Assembly: GCA_003574885.1 (NCBI GenBank)
Contig: PJFC01000009.1
Location: forward strand, 62,001-126,000
Reading direction: 5' to 3'
Source: Geobacter sp.
GTDB taxonomy: Bacteria; Desulfobacterota; Desulfuromonadia; Geobacterales; Geobacteraceae
Length of the DNA stretch: 64,000 bases
Shown: positions 1 to 7,744 of the stretch, piece after piece
How the letters are laid out: every line of letters begins with the position of its first letter
Numbering within the stretch: the first letter of the stretch is position 1
Made by a program: the position numbers and the translations under genes
The notes under the pieces: generated by a model
Told to the model about the DNA's origin: nothing
The model's input: only the letters and a program-made list of their open reading frames with translations
Database searches by the model: none

Positions 1-446
1 GTCGTATAGGCGATGGAGAGAAAGACCAGCCACCAGGTAAACTGCCCGAAAAAGTTGGGGAAGCGCAGCTTGGTCAGCACGATCGCGGCGACGGCAAAGA
101 AGCCGACCAAGGCGACCGTCGTGATAATGAGCAGCGCCATGCCGAGAAACTTGCCGAACAGGTACTGGGAGCGCGAAATCGGCCGGGACAGGACCATGTA
201 TATGGTGCGCCGGTCAAGATCCTTGGCCATGAGATTGATCCCGACAAAAAGTACCAGCAGCAGGCCGCTGAAAGAGACGGTAGAGAGGGCCATGTCGACC
301 ACCACCTTGCCGACATCCTGCATGATCATCCCGGAAACAAGCTGGCTGGCGACCAGAAAGAGAAGGGCAAAGAGGGAGATGCCGTAAATGGCCCTGTTCC
401 TGATCCCCTCTTTAAATGTGACTGCAGCAACCGGCCACAGGTTCAT
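1..446 (-). CDS. ABC-2 type transporter permease, N-terminal part (cut by window edge)
   Basis: This is the membrane subunit of an ABC exporter. Only the first ~148 residues are present; the gene continues past the left edge. The start ATG (444-446) overlaps the TGA of the ATPase gene in an ATGA arrangement, so the two are translationally coupled. The visible protein starts MNLWPVAAVTFKEGIRNRA and has hydrophobic spans at about residues 20-42, 52-72 and 100-125, with a conserved cytoplasmic stretch (MAKDLDRRTIYMVLSRPISR) typical of NosY-like permeases. The substrate cannot be told from sequence. Confidence 0.85.
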   Translation of the reverse strand, partial: MNLWPVAAVTFKEGIRNRAIYGISLFALLFLVASQLVSGMIMQDVGKVVVDMALSTVSFSGLLLVLFVGINLMAKDLDRRTIYMVLSRPISRSQYLFGKFLGMALLIITTVALVGFFAVAAIVLTKLRFPNFFGQFTWWLVFLSIAYT

Positions 447-1186
447 GACATCACCCCTTCACTCGCTTTTTCCACTTCGTCCAGAAAGACCTGTTCCAGG
501 GTGAGCTGACTGGCCAAAAGCTCCTCCACCCGTTCCACCCGTCGCAAGCGGCCGCTGACGATGATTCCGTAGCGGTCGCAGAAGCGCTCGATATCGGCCA
601 GGATGTGGGAAGAGAAAAAGACCGTCTTCCCCTCCCCCTTCAACTCGACGATCAGGTCGCCGACCATCTTCCGGCCGATCGGGTCGAGCCCACTCATCGG
701 TTCGTCGAGGATCACCACCTGTGGGTCGTGTATCAGCGCCAGCGCCAGCCCGGCCCGCTGCACCATCCCCTTGGAATAGGTGCGCAACGGGCGCTTGCGG
801 GCGTTATACAGATCGACCTTATGCAGAAGGGTTTCGCTTCGTTCCCTGACAAGCCGGGAAGAAAGGCCGGCTGCCCTGCCACCGAACCACAACAGCTCCT
901 CTGCGGTAAGGTAGTCATAAAAATAGGGGTTTTCCGGCAGGTAGCCGACGTGCCGGCGAGTCTCCTTGTCCCGCACATCCAACCCGTTGATCGAAGCCTG
1001 GCCCGTATCAGGGAAAATCAGATTGATGAGAATTTTAATGGTAGTCGATTTGCCGGCACCGTTGGGGCCGAGAAAACCGAACACCTCACCTTGTGCGACA
1101 GAAAGCGCAAGGTCCTGCAGCGCCTGCACCTTGCGCCCGCGAAAACCTTCCTTGAACATCTTGGAAACTGATTCTATCTGTATCAT
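443..1186 (-). CDS. ABC transporter ATP-binding protein
   Basis: This 247-residue nucleotide-binding subunit powers the exporter whose permease follows. It has the Walker A motif GPNGAGKST (about residues 40-48), a signature motif written YSKGMVQR, Walker B VVILDEP, the D-loop SGLDP and the H-loop SSH, in the order expected for a CcmA/NatA-type ATPase. The C-terminal ~35 residues resemble the tail of NosF/NatA-like proteins. It stands alone with the permease, 162 bp past the pilA stop and separated from it by a strong terminator, so it is probably an independent unit. The substrate is unknown. Confidence 0.9.
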   Translation of the reverse strand: MIQIESVSKMFKEGFRGRKVQALQDLALSVAQGEVFGFLGPNGAGKSTTIKILINLIFPDTGQASINGLDVRDKETRRHVGYLPENPYFYDYLTAEELLWFGGRAAGLSSRLVRERSETLLHKVDLYNARKRPLRTYSKGMVQRAGLALALIHDPQVVILDEPMSGLDPIGRKMVGDLIVELKGEGKTVFFSSHILADIERFCDRYGIIVSGRLRRVERVEELLASQLTLEQVFLDEVEKASEGVMS

Positions 1187-1293
1187 GAATGAAATTCCCG
1201 TGTCTGCATTGGCTCCCGCATCCAGTAAGTCTCTGCACCCACCAGGATTTTCCAGGGGAGTGCATAGTAGAGTAACAACAAAGTATTCACAAA

Positions 1294-1325
1294 TTAAAAG
1301 GTCGGGAAAAATCCCGACCTTTTAA
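1294..1325 (-). terminator. Rho-independent terminator downstream of pilA
   Basis: A perfect 14-bp inverted repeat (1294-1307 and 1312-1325) encloses a 4-base loop. The stem carries a GC core (GGTCGGGA/TCCCGACC) flanked by A/T runs, so reading on the minus strand it ends in a U tract 24 bp past the pilA stop codon. It would insulate abundant pilin mRNA from the ABC transporter genes. Confidence 0.88.
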
Positions 1326-1348
1326 TGCAAAACTAAGCACGTACCGTA

Positions 1349-1969
1349 TTACATGACAGAATAGGCAGTGCATTGCCCGGCACCAGCCGTAAACTCAACA
1401 GAATCCGCCACAGCAGTAGGAACATCACCAGCAACAAGGCCGGTAACAGAAGGGTCAGTCGGAACAAAGACAGACTTGAACATCGCGGTGCTGTCGGAAT
1501 CACGACCATAGCAGGAATCGCCCTGGGTATGCTTGGAGACGAGGACATACGTCGTACCGATGGCTTCGGCAGCGGGCACAGTCTGATTTACCACGGTCGA
1601 TCCAACGCCGACACCGTTACTGACCGAGAACGGTACTGCGCCACGGACATTATGAATAAAAGCACCAGCAGTAGTCGAAGTCGCACCATTGAGCGGACCA
1701 GCCAGAACGGTAGCGGCCTCAACGGCATCGGCAGCACCCAGTTTTGCACTAGCATCAATGACCGAACCATAGCCCTGGCTATCGGCAAAAAGGGCCTCTT
1801 CGGCAGTCGCAACGTTACGCACGTCGGAATTTGCGGAAGAGTTGTAGCCGCGGATACGGTAGGCGGCGAACTGCGGGATGGCGATGGCCGCCAGGATGCC
1901 GATGATCGCGACGACGATCAAGAGCTCGATGAGGGTAAAACCTTTTTCACTTCTGATTTTGCTAAACAT
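1349..1969 (-). CDS. pilA: Type IVa major pilin, long form
   Basis: This is the pilus subunit, processed by the prepilin peptidase and assembled by PilB/PilC. The start at 1969 is preceded by AAGGAG and gives a short leader MFSKIRSEKG, then FTLIELLIVVAIIGILAA with Glu5. The product is 206 residues (~196 mature). Mature Phe1, Phe24, Tyr27, Tyr32, Phe51 and Tyr57 match the aromatic positions of the short G. sulfurreducens pilin. Here ~140 further residues follow, with a cysteine pair (CYGRD... and ...GQC) that could close the usual C-terminal disulfide loop. An ATG at 2077 would extend the frame but lies upstream of the predicted transcription start, so it was rejected. The gene has its own sigma-54 promoter. 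Confidence 0.93.
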   Translation of the reverse strand: MFSKIRSEKGFTLIELLIVVAIIGILAAIAIPQFAAYRIRGYNSSANSDVRNVATAEEALFADSQGYGSVIDASAKLGAADAVEAATVLAGPLNGATSTTAGAFIHNVRGAVPFSVSNGVGVGSTVVNQTVPAAEAIGTTYVLVSKHTQGDSCYGRDSDSTAMFKSVFVPTDPSVTGLVAGDVPTAVADSVEFTAGAGQCTAYSVM

Positions 1970-2053
1970 GTGTTTCTCCTTTCGTGGTGTAGTACAACGT
2001 GATGTCGTACTGTGATTGATTGGCGGTAGTAAAACCGGATTCAGCGTTATTAA

Positions 2054-2069
2054 TGCAACCCCTGTACCA
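2054..2069 (-). promoter_or_regulatory. Sigma-54 promoter of pilA
   Basis: On the minus strand the sequence reads TGGTACAGGGGTTGCA. This matches the -24/-12 consensus TGGCACG-N4-TTGCW, with invariant GG and GC correctly spaced and two changes in the non-invariant -24 bases. Transcription would start near 2042, about 73 bases ahead of the pilA ATG. PilR, encoded just upstream, is the expected activator. Confidence 0.85.
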
Positions 2070-2161
2070 TGTTTCAATAAAACTTTACATTCGTGAAAAC
2101 AGCATGTTAGCGCAGTCGACCAGAAACTGGTGGCGGCAATATGACAAAACCGTCACGTACT

Positions 2162-2180
2162 ACTGACAATATTTGTCAGT
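2162..2180. promoter_or_regulatory. Palindrome upstream of pilA, candidate PilR enhancer site
   Basis: ACTGACAA-TAT-TTGTCAGT is a perfect inverted repeat with 8-bp arms, about 100 bp upstream of the pilA -24 element. That is a normal distance for a sigma-54 activator. Each arm carries TGTC, the core reported for PilR sites. It lacks a following U run on the minus strand, so it is not a good terminator for pilR, which ends at 2191. Assignment to PilR is inference. Confidence 0.6.
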
Positions 2181-2190
2181 GGCACGTGGT

Positions 2191-3564
2191 TCACTCTTCA
2201 TCCATCCCGAACTTGGCCAGACGGTACCGAAACGAGCGAAAGCTCAAACCGAGCAGTTCGGCCGCCTTTTTCTTCACACCGCCGCTTTTCTCCAGCGCCT
2301 GGAGGAGAAAACGCTTCTCGATCCCGTCAAGGTAGGCCTCAAGGTCCATCCCTTCGGCAGGCACCAGCTCCATGCCGGCCGGTTGCCGCGCCTTTTCGCA
2401 GCTGGTGATGGCGGGAGGGAAGCATCCGCAGGTAATGGTGCTGTCCCCCAGGACCAGGCACCTTTCCACCAGGTTTTCGAGCTCCCGCACATTGCCGGGG
2501 AAGGGATATTCCATCAGGACTTTCAGTGCGTCGGGGGCAATGATGACGTCCGGCAGCGGCGTACGGGCGAACTTGCGGTAAAAATGCTCTACGAGCAGGG
2601 GGATGTCATCCGCTCGCTCCCTGAGTGCCGGCAACGGTACCTGAACCACATTTACGCGGTAGTAGAGGTCCTCCCGGAACTGTCCCTCCTGCACCTGTTC
2701 CTGCAGGTCACGATTGGATGCCGCGATGACCCGGACGTCGGCGCTGCTCTCTTCGGTCCCCCCGATTCTTCTGAAGCAGCGTTCCTGCAGCACCCTCAAC
2801 AGCTTCGCCTGCAACTGGATGGGGACTTCCCCGATCTCGTCAAGGAAAAGCGTCCCCCCCTCCGCCTGTTCGAACAGGCCGGCCCGGTCCGACACGGCAC
2901 CCGTAAAGGAGCCTTTTTTGTGGCCGAAGAATTCGCTTTCCATGAGCGACTCGGGGATGGCACCGCAATTGACCGCCACAAAGGGCATATTTCTGCGCGA
3001 ACTGTTGTAATGGATAGCTTTGGCGACCAGTTCCTTGCCTGTTCCGCTTTCCCCCGAGATCAGGACATTGACGGTACTGGCGGCGACTTTCTCTATTACC
3101 GAGTACACATCCCGCATCTTCCGGCTCTTGCCGATGATGCCGCTGAAACTGAAGCGCTCTTCAATCACTTGCTTCAGGCGCACGTTCTCCTGCTTGAGGC
3201 TGCGCTTTTCGAGGGCGTTCCGCACCAGGACTTTTATCTCCTCGACCTTGAACGGTTTGGCAATATAGTCGTAGGCGCCGAGCTTCATCGCCTCCACCGC
3301 CTGCTCGGCGGTGGAAAAGGCGGTGACGAGCAGGACAGCTGTATCGGGCGAATCCCTCTTTATCCGCTCCAGGAGCTGCAACCCGTCGAGGCCGGGCATA
3401 TTCACATCGGAGATCACCAGCTCGTAACTGTTTGCCTCGAACAGCGCCAGAGCAGCATCCGCGTTTGGAGCAGCATCCACTGAATACCCTTCCCTTTCGA
3501 GGAGGATGGTCAGGAATTCACGCATGCTCAGTTCATCGTCGGCAACGAGTATTCTTGTCTGCAT
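2191..3564 (-). CDS. pilR: Sigma-54-dependent response regulator PilR
   Basis: This cytoplasmic activator of pilin transcription has 457 residues. It carries a receiver domain with the phospho-acceptor Asp53 (acidic pair Asp9/Asp10, Lys103). An AAA+ domain follows with Walker A GESGTGKE (171-178) and the sigma-54 contact loop written GSFTGA, the form typical of PilR, plus the R-finger region. A Fis-type helix-turn-helix closes it (KKKAAELLGLSFRSFRYRL). It lies 192 bp after pilS, the partner kinase, with a palindromic repeat between them. The target is expected to be the sigma-54 promoter directly downstream. Confidence 0.95.
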   Translation of the reverse strand: MQTRILVADDELSMREFLTILLEREGYSVDAAPNADAALALFEANSYELVISDVNMPGLDGLQLLERIKRDSPDTAVLLVTAFSTAEQAVEAMKLGAYDYIAKPFKVEEIKVLVRNALEKRSLKQENVRLKQVIEERFSFSGIIGKSRKMRDVYSVIEKVAASTVNVLISGESGTGKELVAKAIHYNSSRRNMPFVAVNCGAIPESLMESEFFGHKKGSFTGAVSDRAGLFEQAEGGTLFLDEIGEVPIQLQAKLLRVLQERCFRRIGGTEESSADVRVIAASNRDLQEQVQEGQFREDLYYRVNVVQVPLPALRERADDIPLLVEHFYRKFARTPLPDVIIAPDALKVLMEYPFPGNVRELENLVERCLVLGDSTITCGCFPPAITSCEKARQPAGMELVPAEGMDLEAYLDGIEKRFLLQALEKSGGVKKKAAELLGLSFRSFRYRLAKFGMDEE

Positions 3565-3665
3565 GGGAGATCGCCTTATCGTTCTGCGGTGTTGTGGAGT
3601 ATTTCAGTTCAAAACAACTTCGCCACACTTGTCGTAAACTGATTATTACTAATTTCCCTCTCTTC

Positions 3666-3732
3666 CCTTCTCCCTGAGGGAGAAGGTGGCCAGCCCCATT
3701 ACCCTTAAGTTAAGGGGGGACTGAGAGGGTAA
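3666..3732. repeat. REP-like palindromic element between pilS and pilR
   Basis: Three nested inverted repeats sit here: CCTTCTCCCT-G-AGGGAGAAGG (3666-3686), CCCTTAA-G-TTAAGGG (3702-3716) and TTACCCT...AGGGTAA (3699-3705 with 3726-3732). The pattern of a 'tccctgagggaga' hairpin followed by 'ggtggcc' resembles the dispersed intergenic palindromes seen in many proteobacterial genomes. In the transcript it would form stable stem-loops between the kinase and regulator cistrons. Copy number in the genome is not known from this window. Confidence 0.6.
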
Positions 3733-3756
3733 AATTTAGGTGTCACGAGGAACCAT

Positions 3757-5394
3757 CTAAGCCTCTCCGGGAAGGGATATGGCAAATCGCGTGCCTGCAC
3801 CCGGCGTGCTCTCGACGTGCATGGTGCCGCCATGGGACTCGACGATCCTGTAGACCGTTGCAAGCCCGAGCCCCGTTCCCCCCTCCTTCGTCGTGAAAAA
3901 AGGCTCGAAGATCCTGGCCATGATAGCGGGATCCATACCGGAACCACTGTCTTCGACAACAATCCTTGTGAAGGCTTGTTCCGAGCCATCCTTACCCAGC
4001 CTGTCGAGGGAAGCGGAAAGTCTCACCGTCCCGCCGGACGGCATCTCCTCCGCAGCATTTACCAGCAGATTCAGGAGGACCTGCCGGAACTGGTCACGAT
4101 CGACATAAACCGTCATGCCCGGAGGACATTCATTGAGTAGCGCAATCTGCCCGAAGCGATGGTCTGTGGCGAGAAATGTCTGGATATCGGCAACAAAACC
4201 GTTGAGATCAACGGCAACTTTATGGGGAACGGCGGGCCGGGCATAGGCGAGGAAATCGCTGATCAGGGCGTTGAGCCGGTCGGTTTCCCGCACTGCGATA
4301 GTCAGGAGACGCTTATCGTCGTTGGATACGCTGTCACCCTGTACTATCAATTGTACCGAACCGCTTATGGCCGCAAGGGGATTCCTGATCTCATGGGCGA
4401 TGCGTGCAGACAGCTCCCCGATGGCGGCAAGCCGGTCGGCCTTTTTCAACTCGATCTCCATCTGCTTGATCAGCGTGAGATCGAGCAGGTTGACGATCGC
4501 TCCGATCCGGTTTCCCTCTACATCGTTAAACGGAACAGACTTGAACCCTATGACGATCTTCCCTGCATGGCTGGACAGATACTCGACCTCACCGGCTTGG
4601 GGGGACAGGATGCGATCCGCATACTTCTCCATGGCCGGGATAATTTCCGAGAGCAGCCTGTCATAGGCATCCTCATGGCTAATACCGGTCAATTGCTGGG
4701 CATATCGGTTGAAAACCCTGATTCTCCCCTCATTGGTCACGGTCAGCAGGCCGCTTCCCAGGTTGGAAACAATCGACCTGTTCAGCCGCTCCAGTTCGTC
4801 GAGATCTATGGCCTTTTTCTCGAGGGCGGATTCGCTTTTCCGTGCCCGTTCGGAGAGATAGCCAGTGAGAAATGCCGTGAGGTAAAACGCGCCGAAGTTG
4901 AGAAAAATCGTGGAGAAAACAAACTTCGAGCCGTACTGCCTGGCTGGAACCGGGCTGAGTCCAAGTGCCGCAAGCTTCCCGAAATACTGAAAATCGAGAA
5001 TGGCACCATACAGGATACCACAGAGCGATGCCGTATAGTAAGCTTCCCTGCGGGCGAGCAGGATGCTGGCATTAATGATGGACAGAAAATAGAGAAAGGA
5101 ATAAGGAGAAGCTATCCCCCCGGTAACGAGGAGCAGAAGGGTAACGAAGATAATATCCCAGATTATCTGGAGGTAGGTAAGAAACAGCGTGTAGCTGGTG
5201 GTAAACCTGATAAAAAGATAGGATCCGAGGGAAAAAAAGTAGGTGGCGAAGATCAGCCGGAGAACTGTCACCTGGGAAGGGTGTATGCCACCTTCCGCTT
5301 CTAGGTTCAGGATGATGGCGGTCACGAGCAGAACCGTGACCACCACCACCCTGAAAAAAATGAACCAGACTAGCCTCCGTTTTTCATCCATCAC
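3757..5394 (-). CDS. pilS: Sensor histidine kinase PilS
   Basis: This membrane kinase phosphorylates PilR. The N-terminal ~190 residues contain about six hydrophobic helices, as in PilS. A PAS-like domain (about 205-320) follows, then a dimerisation/phosphoacceptor segment with the H-box AHEIRNPL (His334), and a HATPase domain with the N-box NLLVNAAEE and glycine boxes DSGSGM and GTGLGL. Length (545 aa) is normal. A GTG at 5394 directly abuts the pilC stop and an ATG at 5391 follows; either may be used. It is coupled to pilC and upstream of pilR. Confidence 0.93.
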   Translation of the reverse strand: MMDEKRRLVWFIFFRVVVVTVLLVTAIILNLEAEGGIHPSQVTVLRLIFATYFFSLGSYLFIRFTTSYTLFLTYLQIIWDIIFVTLLLLVTGGIASPYSFLYFLSIINASILLARREAYYTASLCGILYGAILDFQYFGKLAALGLSPVPARQYGSKFVFSTIFLNFGAFYLTAFLTGYLSERARKSESALEKKAIDLDELERLNRSIVSNLGSGLLTVTNEGRIRVFNRYAQQLTGISHEDAYDRLLSEIIPAMEKYADRILSPQAGEVEYLSSHAGKIVIGFKSVPFNDVEGNRIGAIVNLLDLTLIKQMEIELKKADRLAAIGELSARIAHEIRNPLAAISGSVQLIVQGDSVSNDDKRLLTIAVRETDRLNALISDFLAYARPAVPHKVAVDLNGFVADIQTFLATDHRFGQIALLNECPPGMTVYVDRDQFRQVLLNLLVNAAEEMPSGGTVRLSASLDRLGKDGSEQAFTRIVVEDSGSGMDPAIMARIFEPFFTTKEGGTGLGLATVYRIVESHGGTMHVESTPGAGTRFAISLPGEA

Positions 5395-6612
5395 CTAACC
5401 GCCGACGGCACCGGCAAGTTTGAAGATCGGCAGATACATGGCAACGACAAGTCCACCGACCGCCGTCCCGAGAAAGACCATGAGCATCGGCTCCATCATG
5501 GCTGTCATGGCTCCGACGGCATCATCCACCTCATCGTCGTAGAAATCGGCGATTTTGTTGAGCATGGTATCCATGGCACCTGTCGCCTCGCCGACCGAAA
5601 TCATCTGGACAACCATGGGGGGAAACACGCCGCTTTCGGCAAGAGGTTCCGCCATGGTCTTCCCTTCGGATATCGACTGGCGGACCTTGTAGATCGCCTC
5701 TTCGACGATCTTGTTGCCGGCGGTCTTGGCCACGATCTCCAACGCGTCCATGATCGGCACGCCGCTGCTGATCATGGTGCCGAGGGTCCGGGTGAATTTC
5801 GCCACCGCCACCTTGCGGATAATAGGGCCCGCTATGGGGGCTTTCAGCGCCAGGGCATCAATGGTCTTTTTTCCCTTTGGGGTAGCGTAGTATTTACCAA
5901 AGAGGAATTTGATCAGGAATGCTGCCCCGATCATCACAAGGATGTATTTTTGTATGAAAGCACTCAAGGCAATGACGACCTTTGTCGGAACGGGCAAGTC
6001 ACCACCGAAATCCTTAAACATCTTGGCAAAGGTCGGGATAACGAAGATAAGGATTACGCCAACCACGACGACCGCGATGGACATGATGGTGATCGGGTAG
6101 ACCATTGCCCCCTTCACCTGCTTTGTCAGCTTCATCGCCTTTTCGATGTAGGCGGCCAAACGGCTGAGAATGGTATCGAGGATACCACCCACCTCACCCG
6201 CCGCTACCAGATTGACGTAGAGATTGTCAAACGCCTTGGGATGTCTGCCTAGGGCGTCGGCAAAGGTGGAACCGCTCTCGACGTCCTCTTTTACCTTGGC
6301 CAGCACAGCCTTGAAAGTCGGGTTCTCCTGCTGGCTGGAAAGGATTTCCAGGCACTGGACCAGGGGAAGACCGGAATCGATCATGGTCGCAAACTGACGG
6401 GTAAAGACGACCAGGTCCTTGGTTTGAATTTTCTTGGCACCAAAGCCGCCGAGTTTGCCTTTGCCAAAACCTTTACCCTCTTCTTTTATGGATATGCCGG
6501 AGAACCCGTATTTTTTGAGCTGGGCCTCAACCAACGCCTGGTTGGCGGCTTCCATGACACCTTTTTGCACCGACCCGGATTTGCTCCTGGCCTCCCAATT
6601 GAATTTAGGCAT
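5395..6612 (-). CDS. pilC: Type IV pilus inner-membrane platform protein PilC
   Basis: PilC is the polytopic platform that links the cytoplasmic ATPases to the growing pilus. The 405 residues show the duplicated T2SSF domain. The first copy contains LVVFTRQFATMIDSGLPLVQCLEIL, the second VAKFTRTLGTMISSGVPIMDALEIV (each written here only as the equivalent segments near residues 65 and 270). Each copy is followed by a long hydrophobic hairpin. The start has AGGAGGATG-type ribosome binding sequence upstream. It sits 27 bp after pilT. Confidence 0.95.
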   Translation of the reverse strand: MPKFNWEARSKSGSVQKGVMEAANQALVEAQLKKYGFSGISIKEEGKGFGKGKLGGFGAKKIQTKDLVVFTRQFATMIDSGLPLVQCLEILSSQQENPTFKAVLAKVKEDVESGSTFADALGRHPKAFDNLYVNLVAAGEVGGILDTILSRLAAYIEKAMKLTKQVKGAMVYPITIMSIAVVVVGVILIFVIPTFAKMFKDFGGDLPVPTKVVIALSAFIQKYILVMIGAAFLIKFLFGKYYATPKGKKTIDALALKAPIAGPIIRKVAVAKFTRTLGTMISSGVPIMDALEIVAKTAGNKIVEEAIYKVRQSISEGKTMAEPLAESGVFPPMVVQMISVGEATGAMDTMLNKIADFYDDEVDDAVGAMTAMMEPMLMVFLGTAVGGLVVAMYLPIFKLAGAVGG

Positions 6613-6639
6613 TTACATCCTCCTCAGAAATCATCCGTC

Positions 6640-7731
6640 TCAGGGGCGCCGTCTGGGTCCCTGTGAACCTGCATTGGCAACCATCTGCTTGAATTCATCC
6701 GGCTCGGGAGACCTTCCCAGTGCGTCTTCAAGAGTTATTTCCCGCCTCAGATAGAGACCGATAAGACACTGGTTCATGGTCTGCATGCCGAACTTATCCT
6801 GTCCCACCTGCATCTGGGAATAGATCTGGTGGACCTTGTCTTCCCGGATAAGGTTGCGTATGGCCGGATTCGGCACCATGACCTCCAGGGCAAGTGCCCT
6901 CCCCTTGCCCGACATCTTGGGGATAAGGGTCTGGGAAAGCACACCTTCGAGGACGAAGGAGAGCTGGGTCCTGACCTGTGTCTGCTGGTAGGGGGGAAAT
7001 ACGTCTATGATACGGTTGATGGTCTGGGCACATGAATTCGTGTGCAGAGTGGCAAAGCAGAGGTGCCCCGTTTCAGCAAGGGTAAGGGCCGCCTCGATAG
7101 TCTCCAGGTCCCGCAACTCGCCGACCAGAACCACGTCCGGGTCCTGGCGCAGCACGTACTTCAGTGCGTTCTTGAAACTCTTGGTATCGGCACCGACTTC
7201 ACGCTGGTTGACCAGGCACCCTTTGTGAGGATGGAGATATTCGATGGGATCCTCGATCGTTACGATATGATCGTGGCGGTCCATGTTGATTTTGTCGATA
7301 ATGGATGCAAGGGTGGTCGATTTGCCACTCCCCGTCGGGCCCGTAACAAGGATAAGCCCACGTGGTTTTTCCGCCAGATCCCTTACGACCTGGGGGAGTC
7401 CCAGCTCTTCGAACGTGAGGATTTTATAGGGAATCACCCGGAAGACTCCGGCCACTGCTCCCCGCTGAATGAACATATTCCCCCTGAAACGGGACAGCCC
7501 CTTCACGCCGAATGAAAGGTCGAGTTCATTTTCCTCTTCGTACTTGTGCTTCTGGGCGTCGGTAAGAACGCTGTAGCAGAGCTGCTTGGTATCCACGGCA
7601 TTGAGAGGCGGGTAATCCATCGGCGTCAGCTGGCCGTCGACCCGGATCTGGGGGGGGGTATTGGTGGTGATATGAAGGTCGGAACCTCCGCGTTCAACAA
7701 GTTCCTTCAGCAATTGGTGCAGATTGGCCAT
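6640..7731 (-). CDS. pilT: Pilus retraction ATPase PilT
   Basis: This cytoplasmic hexameric ATPase depolymerises pili. It has 363 residues with an N-terminal PAS-like domain and a RecA-like core. Walker A GPTGSGKST is at 131-139, the Asp box lies around VTIEDPIEYLH, atypical Walker B around DVVLVGELRD, and the His box at LCFATLHTNS. The C-terminal helix carries the AIRNLIRE motif known to be needed for retraction. Length and motifs fit PilT rather than PilU. It follows pilB by 13 bp. Confidence 0.95.
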   Translation of the reverse strand: MANLHQLLKELVERGGSDLHITTNTPPQIRVDGQLTPMDYPPLNAVDTKQLCYSVLTDAQKHKYEEENELDLSFGVKGLSRFRGNMFIQRGAVAGVFRVIPYKILTFEELGLPQVVRDLAEKPRGLILVTGPTGSGKSTTLASIIDKINMDRHDHIVTIEDPIEYLHPHKGCLVNQREVGADTKSFKNALKYVLRQDPDVVLVGELRDLETIEAALTLAETGHLCFATLHTNSCAQTINRIIDVFPPYQQTQVRTQLSFVLEGVLSQTLIPKMSGKGRALALEVMVPNPAIRNLIREDKVHQIYSQMQVGQDKFGMQTMNQCLIGLYLRREITLEDALGRSPEPDEFKQMVANAGSQGPRRRP

Positions 7732-7744
7732 TGATTATTGTCTC

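Noticed and set aside
1970-2077. Longer pilA reading frame starting at 2077
   Set aside because: It begins upstream of the predicted sigma-54 transcription start (~2042), lacks a ribosome binding site, and would bury the class III prepilin leader; the ATG at 1969 has AAGGAG.
2173-3483. 436-codon open frame antisense to pilR
   Set aside because: It is the GC-rich mirror of pilR; its product has no recognisable domain, while the opposite strand encodes all PilR motifs.
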